Of a DNA stretch of 64,000 nucleotides, positions 1-10,635 are shown one piece after another. The translations under genes were made by a program, and so were the position numbers. The first letter of the stretch is position 1. Each line of letters begins with the position of its first letter. Location: the NCBI GenBank assembly GCA_022559845.1, contig CM040117.1, positions 15,462,856-15,526,855 of the forward strand, read 5' to 3'. The notes beneath the pieces are model-generated. The model had not been told where the DNA came from, ran no database searches, and worked only from the letters and a program-made list of their open reading frames with translations. This DNA comes from Amorphophallus konjac. Its lineage: Eukaryota > Streptophyta > Magnoliopsida > Alismatales > Araceae.

Positions 1-308
1 CCCTAAGTTTCCCCCTTCCCATCTCATATAACCCCTCAAGCCCCCTTCTAACCCTAGCCACCATCTCTTGCAAGCCCTCAAATCACTTCTTGGCACCAAA
101 CTTCTCAAGACCTAGCCGCGGTTCTCCCGATGGCGTCCCGCGCACAACCGCCTTCCAAACAGTTCAACGCGTCTTCCTTGAGCTTCAACCCTCTGAGGTA
201 TGTTCTTGATGTGTGGAGGATCACTTATCCAAGGTTATAGCTTTCCAATCTTGTCAAACCATCTCGATCTACAACCCCGTCATGCGATTCCTTCGATTTG
301 TGTTTTAG
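1..308 (+). other. Leader upstream of the env-position ORF of Sirevirus Z
   Basis: C/T-rich sequence preceding the ATG at 309. I see no conserved pol motif here, so reverse transcriptase and RNase H of Z, if present, lie outside the window. It may be the spacer or intron-like segment between pol and the downstream ORF. Confidence 0.3.
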
Positions 309-1453
309 ATGGCCCCAAAGAGGCGTTCTTCTCGCAGTGGAGAGGGATCGAGCTCGGCAAGGGGGTGTCGATCCAAAGTAGCCGCGCCTACACTCTCTAG
401 CACGGTGTTGGATAGAATAGTACTTCATCCACGTGCGGTCGACTTTGGTAATCTTAGCCGTCATCTCCCAGGCCTTGTTGATATCATTTGTAGTCAACCC
501 AATATAGACATGTTTATGTCAGCACATCATCGCATCTATCCGCACCTGGTACATCAATTTTACAGCAATTTGTCCGTTTCGGGTGATGTTCCGGTTACTA
601 CAGTAAATGGGCAGCAGCTTATGCTATCACCGCAAATGTTAGGCGAAGCATTTAATTTACCAAATGAAGGCTATGCTTTTGGGGATGTTGAAGTTTCGGA
701 AGCAACGGTGTATCGTTACATGACATCTGAGGATATGGGTTATGGATCGGTTGTTGGACTAAATGCCAATCATTTTCCTCCTATGCAACGAATATTACAT
801 AGAATGATCACCACTATTTTGTTGCCAAGAGGGGGAGGCCATGACAAGGTCACTGAAAAACACATGTTTTTATTCTGCGGCTTTATGGGTGGCATTCCTA
901 TCAAGTTTCCAGCACCTATCTTAGATCATATCTGTTATAGTATGAAGCACAAACATCGGACATTACCATCTGTTGCAGCCTTACTGCTATTTTTCAGTAT
1001 ATGGGGCTTAATCTTGCAAGAGAGACATCCCAAATAATCCGAGCTTCTGATATCTACACCATACATTCCATATGTCATCACATGGGTTATGAAATTCGAG
1101 ATGGGGTGTTGGTGCGTCAATTGAAACGGGGTGCACAAGCTGCTAGCTCGGCCGAAGATGAGGATGATGATGAAGAACGGGACGGTGATCAACAACCAGA
1201 TGTTCCTGCAGAAGAGATGTCCTCTGAGGTGGTACAACTAATCATGAATCGGTTGGATACAATTGATGGTCGTTTAGACAAGTATGGGGATACAATGGAG
1301 GCTATGCAACAAAGCTTGTCCGATCTGAAGCTATCTCATCAAGAATGCACTCAGTCTTTTACAGACGCGTTGGCCAATCAAGCCACAATGTTTGGAGAAA
1401 TCTTGGAGTATATTCGGCGTCCGCCAAATCCACCACCTCTGAATGATGATTAG
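309..1453 (+). pseudogene. Env-position ORF of Sirevirus Z (plant transposon-associated protein), one frameshift
   Basis: Two overlapping reading frames, 309-1037 and 1001-1453, look like one protein of about 380 residues broken by a frameshift near 1000-1037. The N-terminus is basic and Ser/Arg rich (MAPKRRSSRSGEG). The middle resembles the 'putative plant transposon protein' domain often found beside plant LTR elements, including a segment LNANHFPPMQRILHRMI. After the shift come an acidic linker (EDEDDDEE) and a probable coiled coil (MNRLDTIDGRLDKYGDTMEA) ending in a Pro-rich tail. A short hydrophobic run (VAALLLFFSIWGLIL) lies at the shift, but I see no signal peptide or clear fusion peptide. 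It sits just upstream of the polypurine tracts and 3' LTR, where some Sireviruses keep an extra env-like gene. Function is unknown; calling it an envelope protein is not supported. Confidence 0.6.
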
Positions 1454-1926
1454 AAGGCTCTACTTCGTGACATGGCACACTTCTTTACCTTTTCACCCCT
1501 TCCTTTTTGATGATGCCAAAGGGGGAGAAACTTTGGCCCTATATATGTGCCCCGGCTAGTCGGCTACTTATATGTATTTGTGTGATGTGTGCTTACATGC
1601 ATGTATGCTTTCGTCATATTACGCATCTTCGTTAGTTGTGTTGCATTTTCATTTGCATTTCCATTACATCTTGTAATTTGATTTTGAACTCAGACCCTGC
1701 TTCCCTTTAAATTAGGTTGTCGACAGATATGTTTGGAATATGCCTTTTGTGGTCAATCTCACATGTTTGGATCGATATGGCTCATGCTATGATGGTTCTT
1801 GATTGATTCATGTGAAGTATGAAAGTTTTATTCTTGATATGGAGGTTGAAGGTTGAATTCCATATGAATGCTAAATCTTTTTTGAAGTCATATATAGTAT
1901 TTTGTCATCATCAAAAAGGGGGAGAT
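1454..1926 (+). other. Z 3' non-coding region with two polypurine tracts
   Basis: No ORF. Two Sirevirus-type purine tracts are seen: aaagggggagaaa at 1518-1530, preceded by tttttgatgatgcc, and aaaaagggggaga at 1913-1925, preceded by tcatcatc and abutting the LTR. Multiple polypurine tracts near the 3' LTR are a known Sirevirus feature; the second primes plus-strand synthesis by position. Confidence 0.75.
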
Positions 1927-2430
1927 TGTTGAACCCCCTCCTTAAGTGAATGTCTAAATATGATAGTTTTTGATGATGACCAAACACTATATGTATATAT
2001 ATATTATCTTTGAAATGTTCTAGCGTAAAGAGTCTTGAAAAGTTCAACATCCTATTGAGGTCTTGGAGCTAAGAAGGTTAAAGAACAACCTCATCGGGTA
2101 AGCTTTTTGAACTCAAATGGCAAGGCTACATCTAATTCACAAGTTATGTCTTTACAGGGCAAGGAACGTGCCTAAGTGTTTAAGGAACTCAAGGACAGTC
2201 GGTGAGATCAACTTCAACTTATTGGCCCTTGATCTTGTGGTTTGAAGTTCATTATTTTTGATCTCAAGGGTTTAATTGGTTTGGGTCTTATCTAAGCTTA
2301 AATGAATTGGGTATTCTTATTCATGTCTTAACAACATTCCCTTTGATGGTTAAAACCCAACTTGGAACCCCTTGGCTTGAATATTGGATTTAGTGTGTTT
2401 TTACTCTATTTGTTGGAAGTTCAGGGACAA

Positions 2431-2643
2431 GGGTCGACCCCAAGGGTCGACCCCTGATAGCATGAATTTTACACCCGACGGGTTCTTTCACCACACCTGC
2501 AAGGGTCGACCCCAAGGGTCGACCCCTGATCGTGTTATTTAAAGCCAGCACGGGTAACCCCCGAGGGTTGGGGTCGACCCATTGCTCCAGAACCCCTTAA
2601 ATCCTTTAAAGCCCTCACGAGGGTCGACCCCAAGGGTCGACCC
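2431..2643 (+). repeat. GGGTCGACCC palindrome array in Z LTR
   Basis: Seven copies of the 10-nt perfect palindrome GGGTCGACCC at 2431, 2444, 2503, 2516, 2571, 2621 and 2634. Six of them form three dyads with start-to-start spacing of 13 nt. The array lies about 150-360 nt upstream of the TATA stretch, so it is in U3 and probably regulatory. Confidence 0.85.
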
Positions 2644-3320
2644 TTTCAGGTTCGAAGCTGAGCCGTCTTTTTGGACTTACGTGCACATGCACCAAAAGTC
2701 TTTCCAATCAAGTCCAACATCCCTAAAACATTCCAGGAATTGTGGATCTGGTCTCTAGGGTGTCTTTGAACGTCCTAAGTCCTATGCTCTTATATATATA
2801 TCATATTTGGGGTGTAAAATCCCAAGGGAACTAGTGAGATCTAAAATTGTGTGTTTTGAATCTTTGTGAGTGCAGGGTCACAGCAGCAGCTCCAAGGGCT
2901 TCTTCCACCTTGATCTGAACGTGATTGTGAAGATAAGAAGCTGGAATCAAGCCTCCAAACCATCCCCAATAGGAAGCTGCGTGGGAAATCAAGGCTGTAA
3001 CACCATTCGTGCGCCATTGCTCCAGTCTTCCTTCAAGATCAATCTTCCTCCTGCAGAAGCACGAAACTACATTCGGAGAAGCAAAAGGGGGAGCTCCAAC
3101 CATGATAAACCATTCTTCACCCTTTACTTTCAGAATCCTTTTTGATTGAACTTGAGTATCTGTTGTAAAACTTAAATCAGATTTCTGTGTGTGTGCTGTT
3201 CGTGTTTGGAAACACGAACGTGTGTGTGTGTGTTTGGCAACCCAGATCGGGTGTCGTGTGTGTGTGGTTACTGTTCTACACAGCTTGTGTGTGTGGCTCA
3301 CTTCATAGTGAAGCGTTAAT

Positions 3321-3380
3321 CCTCACGTGTGAGGGGTGGACGTAGGGGACACGACAGTGTACCTGAACTACCTAAAAATT
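3321..3380 (+). other. Candidate conserved LTR RNA domain, copy Z
   Basis: Hairpin CCTCA-cgtg-TGAGG (3321-3334), then GGTGG (3335-3339), the invariant ACGTAG, stem ACAC/GTGT (3349-3352 with 3357-3360), GAA, CTACC (3368-3372) closing on GGTGG with one G-U pair, then an A-rich tail. Same architecture as the six other copies in the window. Confidence 0.6.
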
Positions 3381-3626
3381 CTGTGTTTCACTTGTGGTTT
3401 GATATTTTCGCTCATATTGTCGAGTGGGCTTTACGGTGAGCTGAGTGTACACCATTTCCATCATCAACCAGCTACCCTTATTCACACGCATTCACGAGTG
3501 TGTTCCTGATTGAGTGAGGACTAGTGTTTGTTTGTTTATTAATCAAGGTTGTCACTTGAGAAGAAATTTTAATTGGCCAATCAATTCACCCCTCCCCTCT
3601 TGATTGCCACCATTCGGGACTCAACA

Positions 3627-5668
3627 GGCCACAACAATGCTGTCGGTAACTCAACCTTCACCAGCATACGGTCCGCCAGTCTAGTATACACAACATGGCT
3701 AGATGCGTCCACTGACATCTTATACTGCGCCAAGGCCTCATATGTGTGCACACTACTCACACCGAGGTCTCGGGAGGAGCAGAAGAGACACTCATACACA
3801 CCACACCCTAGGACTGGCTAGGATCCGTACCTCTGCACCCAACAGCACGGCCGTGTCCTATAGCCTGACACTGGGTACTCGCCACTGCACCCATCAGCAA
3901 CGTATACTTGTCCTAACCAAGGTACACACGCTCAGACGATCTTGCCTCAGCAGGGAGTGTTGTACACACAAGGCGCTCTCGCCCGGTCCAATCATGACAT
4001 GCCCTCCAAGCAGTGAAACTGTAAAGCACTAACCTCTGCATTCTCACGGAAAACCAAAGGATATGCGTATGCATGCGCCTGAACCATAGGGAACCTCGGT
4101 ACAACCCTACTAGCTATGGGTAAACCATCTACGGGCGACTGACAAAACTCGAGAACCTCGGCCCATAATTCATATGAGGATACCTAGCCGCGATCACAGC
4201 CCTGACGCGGGGATACTATCCGCGGTCACGGAACTCTTGCGGGGACAGTTGACACTGATGGCCTAATCACAAGAATGACCGCCCACACTACACAAATCAC
4301 ACAGGGAAGGCCCACTCTAATTACACACACTTGGCAGGAACCTAAGAATCACGCAGACATGCATTCCGCAAAGCCACGCCCCGTACGAACACCCTGGGAA
4401 ACGAATCAGTGGAACGCAGCATCGCCCGGCTCAAGGGGTCTGGGCGGCCAAAGCCCTAGCCGCCCAGAGGCTGGGCGACCACAACTTTGGCTGCCCAGAG
4501 GGCTGGGCGGCCAACCCTCTGGCCTCCCACCCTGGGCCTGGGCGGCCACTAGTCTGGCCGCCCAGTTACTCGGACAGAAGGGTTGGGTGGCCAACCCTTT
4601 GGTAGCCCACCCTGGGCATTGTAAGGCCAGTTGTCCACCCACCCTAGGCATTGCAGGGCCTGGGCGGCCACTAGTCTATCCGCCCAGTCAATGGGCTACA
4701 AAAATAGAAGAAGAGGGTAGGACGGCTAGGCTTCTAGCTGCCTACGACTCTAGGCGGCCCAACCTCTGGCTGCCCAGCAGACCTGGGCAGCCAGTCCATT
4801 GGCCGCCCAGCTCTGGATGCGACGACCACTCATGTGGCCATCTCTAGTTGGGTTTCACATAAAAACATTGAACTCCATGTGGAGTCCGATCGCGAGCCCC
4901 ATTTGTCGCGGGACGAAGGGAAAAACATGGGGAATCCATACCCGGGCATTCCTACATCCGAAAAACCACATTCAAACCACGAATCATTACCTAGATCATC
5001 CAAAAATCGTTGCTCATCCCCGAACATGCATATAACCCAAAACAAGAAGCACTCCCGCTCTCAGCCTCACTGTGGCATGTAAACGCGGGGGAAAACACAC
5101 AAGGAGAGTAGGGATCCATCCCCCTACCTTTTCCGAAGCTTTAACCCACCGAAACCTTGAAGAATGACAATCCTCCCCCCGCGGTCGACTCCCACGACTG
5201 CAACCACCTCCACCTTGTTGTTCCATATGCCCCTCGTCGTCGACCTCCCGCACGCCACCGCTGTCGCTCTGCCCCGAACCTCCCCACCGCCGTCGACTGC
5301 TAGAGGTGAGAATGGGGGAGGGGAAAGAGAGACGGGAGAGTGAGGGAGAGGGTGCGATGCGAGGGAGATGAGAGAACGGAGGGGGGAGAGAGAGGGGGGT
5401 TTAAAATAGGGTTTTTAATTTTTATTTTAGTATATTTTTTCTATTTCATTTAGAAATATCACGAGAACTCCGAAAAAACCCCAAAATATATATTCTGACC
5501 CAGAAAATTTTTGGGAAAAAGTGGGGCCGCTCCACGTGCCGCCATGGATCCAGAATAATCCACCCAACCACCGGCAAAGGATCCGAAAATCCAATATGGA
5601 AGTCCAAAACCCACTCGGACACGATCCACAACCAACAGAAATACGATCTGAAAATCCGGGGCGTTATA
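3627..5668 (-). mobile_element. 3' LTR of a Tekay/Del-like gypsy element (G)
   Basis: Read on the minus strand, an LTR begins near 5668 (TATAACGCCCCGG) right after a polypurine tract AAGGGGGAGG. This matches the Tekay/Del pattern in which an AATTTTGAGG...AAGGGGG block precedes TGTAACGCCCC. It holds a GGGCGGCC palindrome array and a CT-rich leader-like block (minus strand, 5400 to 5280) after an AT-rich possible TATA region near 5405-5450. The left end is uncertain; it reaches at least about 4,100 and probably abuts the end of LTR Z at 3626. Confidence 0.5.
4432..4815. repeat. GGGCGGCC / GGCCGCCC hairpin array in G LTR
   Basis: Repeated imperfect units of CTGGGCGGCCA ... TGGCCGCCCAG. The clearest has perfect 11-bp arms, 4538-4548 and 4555-4565, around a 6-nt loop. 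At least five related arms follow one another with CCCACCCTGGGC spacers. It is a GC-palindrome array in an LTR, analogous to the GTCGAC arrays in the copia LTRs here. Confidence 0.75.
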
Positions 5669-7206
5669 TTCCTCCCCCTTATAGACATTTCAGCCTCAAA
5701 ATTTGGGCAGTACACAGAACTCACGGGGAAGAACTCACCTAGCGGGTAAAACCTTACAATCTCAGCACATCCACCATACTCTCCATATAATCTCTCCGAG
5801 GGACACCACCAGACCAATACAACCAATAGAGCCCTCTCACTCTGCCACGCCAATTCACGCCAAACCCTAGACCAATCGGGGTACCCAAAACTGACCAATT
5901 TGGCACCACCTTAGCTTCCGTGAAATTCTTAAGGGCACAAACACATCTGACATACTCCGCACACGAATAAACACCCAATTCTCAATAAGGAAACCACACT
6001 CAGCCCCCTACTCAGGTCAATGGCTTCTCCACCTACTGGACACCGAGTACTCCTCACATGAAGCACCATCACCCCTCATCCTCGGATGGCGACCTCACTG
6101 CCGATCTCAACTGGCTACAACTCTTCTGTCGGCTCCTCATTGCCAGCGACACACGCTCCAAAGCCGAAAACCTCCAATGTTCACCGGTCAACAACGGTCC
6201 CAAAACCAATGTCTCACCGGTCACCGACAATACCCAAGAGACATGTTATAAACAACCGCCTGGGACTTTGTCGTCCGTAATCCACCACGCACAACAACCA
6301 ACTCATCGATCCCCCATCGGTTGCAGAAAACCCTCTGTTAACTGTCGGCCACACATCGACCAAAAGTCCCTGGCCACCTTCCTCTCCTGCTTCTCCTCCA
6401 AGGCTGCCAATCAGTTCCTCCGAACACTGGCCACACCTCGCTTGGCACCATCTTCGTCCTCTCTGGCCATCTGACCAATTTTGGCCTCTCAAGAGGAGAA
6501 TGAACAATGAGGTCACTCATGCGAACCTCGAACCCCCAGTCACACAAATCCTGGGCACGCCGCCACAAACTCTTTTCCTAATGGCTAGGCCCCCATCTCA
6601 CATTCACACTTTCGGGGATTCTTTCGTCGAGAGGACAACTGTTCCATATTACAATCATTCAAACCACACATACCAACACCACAGTTCTACCTGAACTACT
6701 GACCAACAGCGACCAACTCCCAGTGCTCACACACAAAGTCCCCTTGCACAGCTCCTTCCTAGCCAAGGGGACACCTCAATCCGGATAGTGGCACCACAAT
6801 ATGCACCAAGTTTCAAACTCTCTCGAGTCTTGTCATAGACAAGCACTCCATCCATAACCATCACATCACTTTACTGATCTCGAATACCACGTTTGCCAAA
6901 CAACCGGCGCACCAAACCACATATTATCAGGTGCTTAAACAACTTCAGTAGCTCTCTCGACTACTCATCATGGCATCCATACAAGGTTTCATCCTCAATG
7001 CCAACACCTCTCATTCCTTGGATCCACCCCTGGTACATCCATACCAACCAAGGTCGGTCAACTCACTAGCTCAACTCTGAGCAATGCACACCTACGCCAT
7101 ATAACCGGCCCAAATGGCCACGACCTACCCCAATACCAATCGCTAGTGACTCCACTCTGAGCCATGCAACACAATTCACGAAAAAGACTGGCACAATAAT
7201 CATCTT
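5669..7206 (-). mobile_element. Internal 3' end of gypsy element G, non-coding remnant
   Basis: The minus strand carries, just before the LTR, CCCAAATTTTGAGGC, a block corresponding to the familiar end-of-pol/PPT region of Tekay-type chromoviruses (translated as CPNFEAEMSIRG). Further upstream (5900-7206) I find only short, broken frames and no integrase, chromodomain or reverse transcriptase motif. The element is cut at 7206 by LTR A. Confidence 0.4.
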
Positions 7207-7566
7207 TGTTGAAGAATGTTTTGATTATGACAAAACTTTGTACTTTGTATTTGTTATGTATGGCTGCATGTGTGTGGCTCATGCCTTGGGTTTTGAGTTG
7301 AATATCTGCCTTATATGTGTGTAAATGAATATCATTCTCTTGAAGTATGTTATTCCCAAGAGTGTTTAATCTTGCAGGTCTTTTGTCCCAACAGTGGTTT
7401 GTGAAATCAAGGTAGAGAATGCTTAGCAGAATTGCAAAATAGGCAAGAAATCTGCTTTGGAAGAAGCATCAGTGGGCTAGCTCCATCAAGCAATGCTAGT
7501 AGCAAATTAGTCAAGCTATTAGCACAACAGCAGCATCAGTAGTACTAACAGCTTGCAGCAACAAAG

Positions 7567-8514
7567 GGTGCGTCGACTCAATGCACTCAAGGAGTCGACG
7601 CATCTAAAGAGAAATCAACAACTCTTTCAAAGGTGAGTCGACGCAATGAACATCCTGCGTCGACTCAACAAGTACATATGACAACTGTTCAAGAAAAGTA
7701 GTCTTGAATCTTTTGAATATGTTGGAGCATCAAGCCAGCAATAATGACAGTAGTAGACGAAGCATTAACTGCACGTTCTAATAGCCAACGGCAAGTCAGC
7801 CACAAGGTCAGCAAAAATCTACAAGAGAAGCTTAAGTCTTCTAAATTAAGCAGCAACAGAAGCAACAGCTCAGCATATGCTCACCAGCTCAAGTGAAGAT
7901 AACCTATGTGGAAGCCAAGCTCAAGCCGACGAATGTCAGCCGTGTAGGCAATAGATTTCAATAGTAACATCAACATCAATTCAGGTAGCAACCATATTCT
8001 GATAAGCAGCCCATCTACAGCACGTGTTTGGCGAAATGCCGCCTTGTATTCAAGCCAGCAACAACAACAAATTCTTCAAAGGTCAGCAGCATCATCTCAG
8101 CTATCAGCTACACCAGCAGCATCAGCAAGCCAGCATCATGGCTTCATCAAAATGCATCGACTCAATGCCTCAAGGAGTCGAAGCCACTAGAGAAATTAAT
8201 AGAATTTGTTCAAGGGTTCAAAAATGTGCATTTGGATGGTTATGAAGTCATGGACTTTCATGAGGAAGAATCAAGGTTAAATGTTCAAGGATGGTACTTT
8301 AAACCTTCATAAACCTAGATGAACATGGTAAGATCTAACCACTTTTTATCCTTGAGAAGAATGAGGTTTTATGATGGTTTCTGACCCAAACAGGCAGGGG
8401 TCGACCCATAGGGTCGATCCTCATTGGCCCATGGTCTGTCCAGGGCAGCTGGGGGGCAAGATACTGCAGGGGTCGACCCTATGGGTCGACCCACTGCATG
8501 GGTCGACCCCCCTT
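7567..8514 (+). repeat. Two sets of GTCGAC palindromes in A LTR
   Basis: Set one (7567-7665, with a degenerate echo at 8156-8182) uses inverted pairs GCGTCGACTC ... GAGTCGACGC. Set two (8395-8511) uses GGGTCGACCC, as in LTR Z, including one decayed copy GGGTCGATCC. Both lie upstream of the TATA box at 8707, so U3 is likely. Confidence 0.8.
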
Positions 8515-9284
8515 GTCCAACATTCTGTTTAAGTTGTTCTGGGCAAAGATTGCTCAGGGGCCGACTCTTTCCGGATGGGGTTTGCAAAAGTGTTTAAAAC
8601 CCATTGTTAAGCCTTGGAAACATTACCATATTACCCCCAAATGGTTCCTACACCTATGAGGGTGTTATTAACATGATTTAGAAGGGGTAGATGGGTCTTT
8701 TGCCCTCGCTTAGCTATATATATACATGTTCTCCGAATTTTAGAAGTAGAACCCCTAATGTGCTTATGTTTTCTATCTTGCAGGAGAAGAAAGGGAAGAA
8801 GGAGAGGAGGAGAACAAGAGAAGGGGTTTTTCATCTACATCAAGGCGTTTCTGGAGCTCGTGCAAGAAGAGAAAGAAGAGCGGATTGAATAGAGGAACAA
8901 GAAGATGCTGAAATCGTGATCATCCGTTTACATCAACTAGAAGACCAGGAGCATCTAGAAAGGGGAAATTCCATACATGATGAATTTTCTTGGTTTTGGT
9001 TTTTCTAGCATATCTTGGGTTTCAATGTAATCATCTGAATATATCTTTATTTTTTTTAACAAACATATTGTGTGTGTGTGCGGAGAGTGGGTTCTCCAAG
9101 TATCTGTGTTGACGCTTGTGCGTCATTTTGTGCGGAGGATCTCCGCGTGTGATTTGGGGATTGTTCCCCGTGTGTGGTTGGGAGTTACCTCCCGTGTGTG
9201 TGCAGGCGTCGTCCTGCGTGTGTTATGGAGCGTGTCTCCATGTGTGTGGGAATTTATCCCCGTGCTATTTTAACAGCAGTGAAG

Positions 9285-9350
9285 CCTCACTCAGTTGAGT
9301 GAGGGGTGGACGTAGGGAGCCTGGTGTGGTCCTGAACCACCTTAAAAATC
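9285..9350 (+). other. Candidate conserved LTR RNA domain, copy A
   Basis: Eight-bp hairpin CCTCACTC-agtt-GAGTGAGG (9285-9304). GGTGG (9305-9309) pairs with CCACC (9337-9341). The inner stem is AGG/CCT plus GCC/GGT between 9314 and 9333. Invariant ACGTAG, GAA and TTAAAAAT flank the stems. Confidence 0.65.
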
Positions 9351-9680
9351 GATGTGTCACTGTGAATGTTTGTGAGTTTGCTCCATATCTTCTACCCCCA
9401 TTCACAGGATGGTTTGCTCCAGCTGTCTTTCACATCGATCTTAGTTTTACACACACCAGTGCATGTGAATCCATAGATTTGTTGTTCCAACGAACACCTC
9501 AACGTATGCCAATATCATTTTTGCTATTTCTTTGGTAGTATGTGTTCACTTTAGAATATTTCTGGTGCTTGAGCTAGTTTTCGCTGTGAGAAGTTCTGTG
9601 TTTAAAATTGGGCATAAATTTTTAGAGGGACCTATTCACCCCCCCTCTAGATCCACCTTCCTACACTCCGGGACCCAACA

Positions 9681-9695
9681 ATTGGTATCAGAGCG
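9681..9695 (+). other. Primer-binding site of Sirevirus A
   Basis: attggtatcagagcg directly after the LTR end. TGGTATCAGAGC is the standard complement of the 3' end of plant initiator tRNA-Met used by Ty1/copia elements. Confidence 0.9.
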
Positions 9696-9753
9696 AGGCT
9701 CTGTTGTCCCTAGATCTAACGATCTACAGAGAGTTCCCAGTGCTTTTACAATC

Positions 9754-10635
9754 ATGAATTTTTCTATTGGACAAATCTCAATGAATTGCTTACATGTTTT
9801 CAATAGTTCTGATTTTCCATCATGGTTAGGCAAAATGTGCAGGTTAGTTAACTCTATTAATCCTAACCTCTGGAAGTTAATTTATCATGGCCCTAACAAA
9901 CTTTCTCTAGATGAGCCCCTGTGGTCTTAAGAGGATAAACTGATGCACCATGATAGTGTTACAGTCCTAAGTTTATTGCAAGCTATCGTAGATACTAACA
10001 TGTTTCCATTTGTCTCGTCATGTAGAACGGCAAAGGAGCTCATGGATTGCTTGATCAAGGCTCAAGAGGAAAAGATGGATGGCTTGTGTTTCATGGCCAA
10101 CAAATTGGGTACATCGAGCGAGGAAAGCGCCGAGGTAAACTCTGATAGCGATGAAATTTCATTTGAGGAATTGTTGAATGCCTATGAAGAACTGTCAGAT
10201 AAATACAAGAGAATTAAGGCTGAAAACAAAAGGCTCAAAAAAATCTGAAAACCCTTTCCATGAAAATGTTTCTTGTGATAAATGTTCTGAGGTTGAAAAT
10301 TTGAATAAACTCTTACTGCATGATGTCAATTGTCACAAAGAAACCATAGCATGTTTAAGAAAGGAAATTGAAGCTCTCAAGAATAAAATCAATCAAATGG
10401 AGAAAAGTGAAAATGAGCTAAGAAACAAAATGGAATCGAATTCTGTCGATCATGATCTGTGTAATGAACTGATTATGAATGATAAGCTTGCAAAAGAAAA
10501 TGAAAAGTTGAAACAATTGAAAACAACCATGTCTGAAAGACTGTTAACTCTTGAAAAAGGAAAAACTGTGGCTGTTAATGAATCTGAAAATGCAAATAAG
10601 CTAAAATAGGAAATAAACAGCTATAAAACCATCAA
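9754..10635 (+). pseudogene. gag: gag fragment of Sirevirus A, truncated
   Basis: Starts at ATG 9754, 73 nt after the primer site. The N-terminal copia gag signature is visible (FNSSDFPSWLGKMCRLVNS), then a TAA stop at 9928. The same frame continues (VSSCRTAKELMDCLIKAQEE, an acidic stretch, then EELLNAYEELSDKYKRIKAE). A frameshift near 10235 moves into a long coiled coil with a CDKC pair, extending past a TAG at 10607. The coding sequence ends abruptly at 10635 where GC-rich element X begins. Zinc knuckles and all of pol are lost. The domain order matches gag of E and B, so A could also belong to the gag-only group, but this cannot be told from the fragment. Confidence 0.8.

Larger units (their letters stand above)
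1927..3626 (+). mobile_element. 3' LTR of Sirevirus Z
   Basis: Starts TGTTGAACCCC directly after the polypurine tract and ends GGGACTCAACA, matching the end of LTR A (GGGACCCAACA). Length about 1.7 kb. It contains the GGGTCGACCC array (2431-2643), a TATA stretch near 2790 (tatatatatc), GT-rich microsatellite at 3186-3295, and the conserved RNA-like domain at 3321-3380. The 5' LTR is not in the window, so the target duplication (candidate GGCCA at 3627-3631) cannot be confirmed. Confidence 0.8.
7207..9680 (+). mobile_element. 5' LTR of Sirevirus A
   Basis: Starts TGTTGAAGAATG and ends GGGACCCAACA, followed at once by a tRNA-Met primer site. About 2.47 kb. Contains GTCGAC palindromes at 7567-7665, 8156-8182 and 8395-8511, a TATA box near 8707 (ctatatatatac), a GT-rich stretch from 9068 and the conserved RNA-like domain at 9285-9350. 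Its 3' partner is missing, because the element is cut at 10635. Confidence 0.8.

Noticed and set aside
3186..3300. GT-rich stretch as a separate regulatory element
   Set aside because: A simple GT microsatellite within LTR Z; a similar run in A (9068-9260) suggests common descent but nothing more specific.
4275..4847. 190-codon + strand ORF in G LTR
   Set aside because: It translates the GGGCGGCC palindrome array on the wrong strand of an LTR; low complexity and no domain.
6058..6568. Possible host gene exon in the G internal region
   Set aside because: Short frames on both strands, no recognisable domain or splice pattern; best left as element remnant.
9681..9695. tRNA-like matches at LTR ends (also 22364, 46311, 53296)
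   Set aside because: They are 12-17 nt primer-binding sites complementary to a tRNA end, not tRNA genes.
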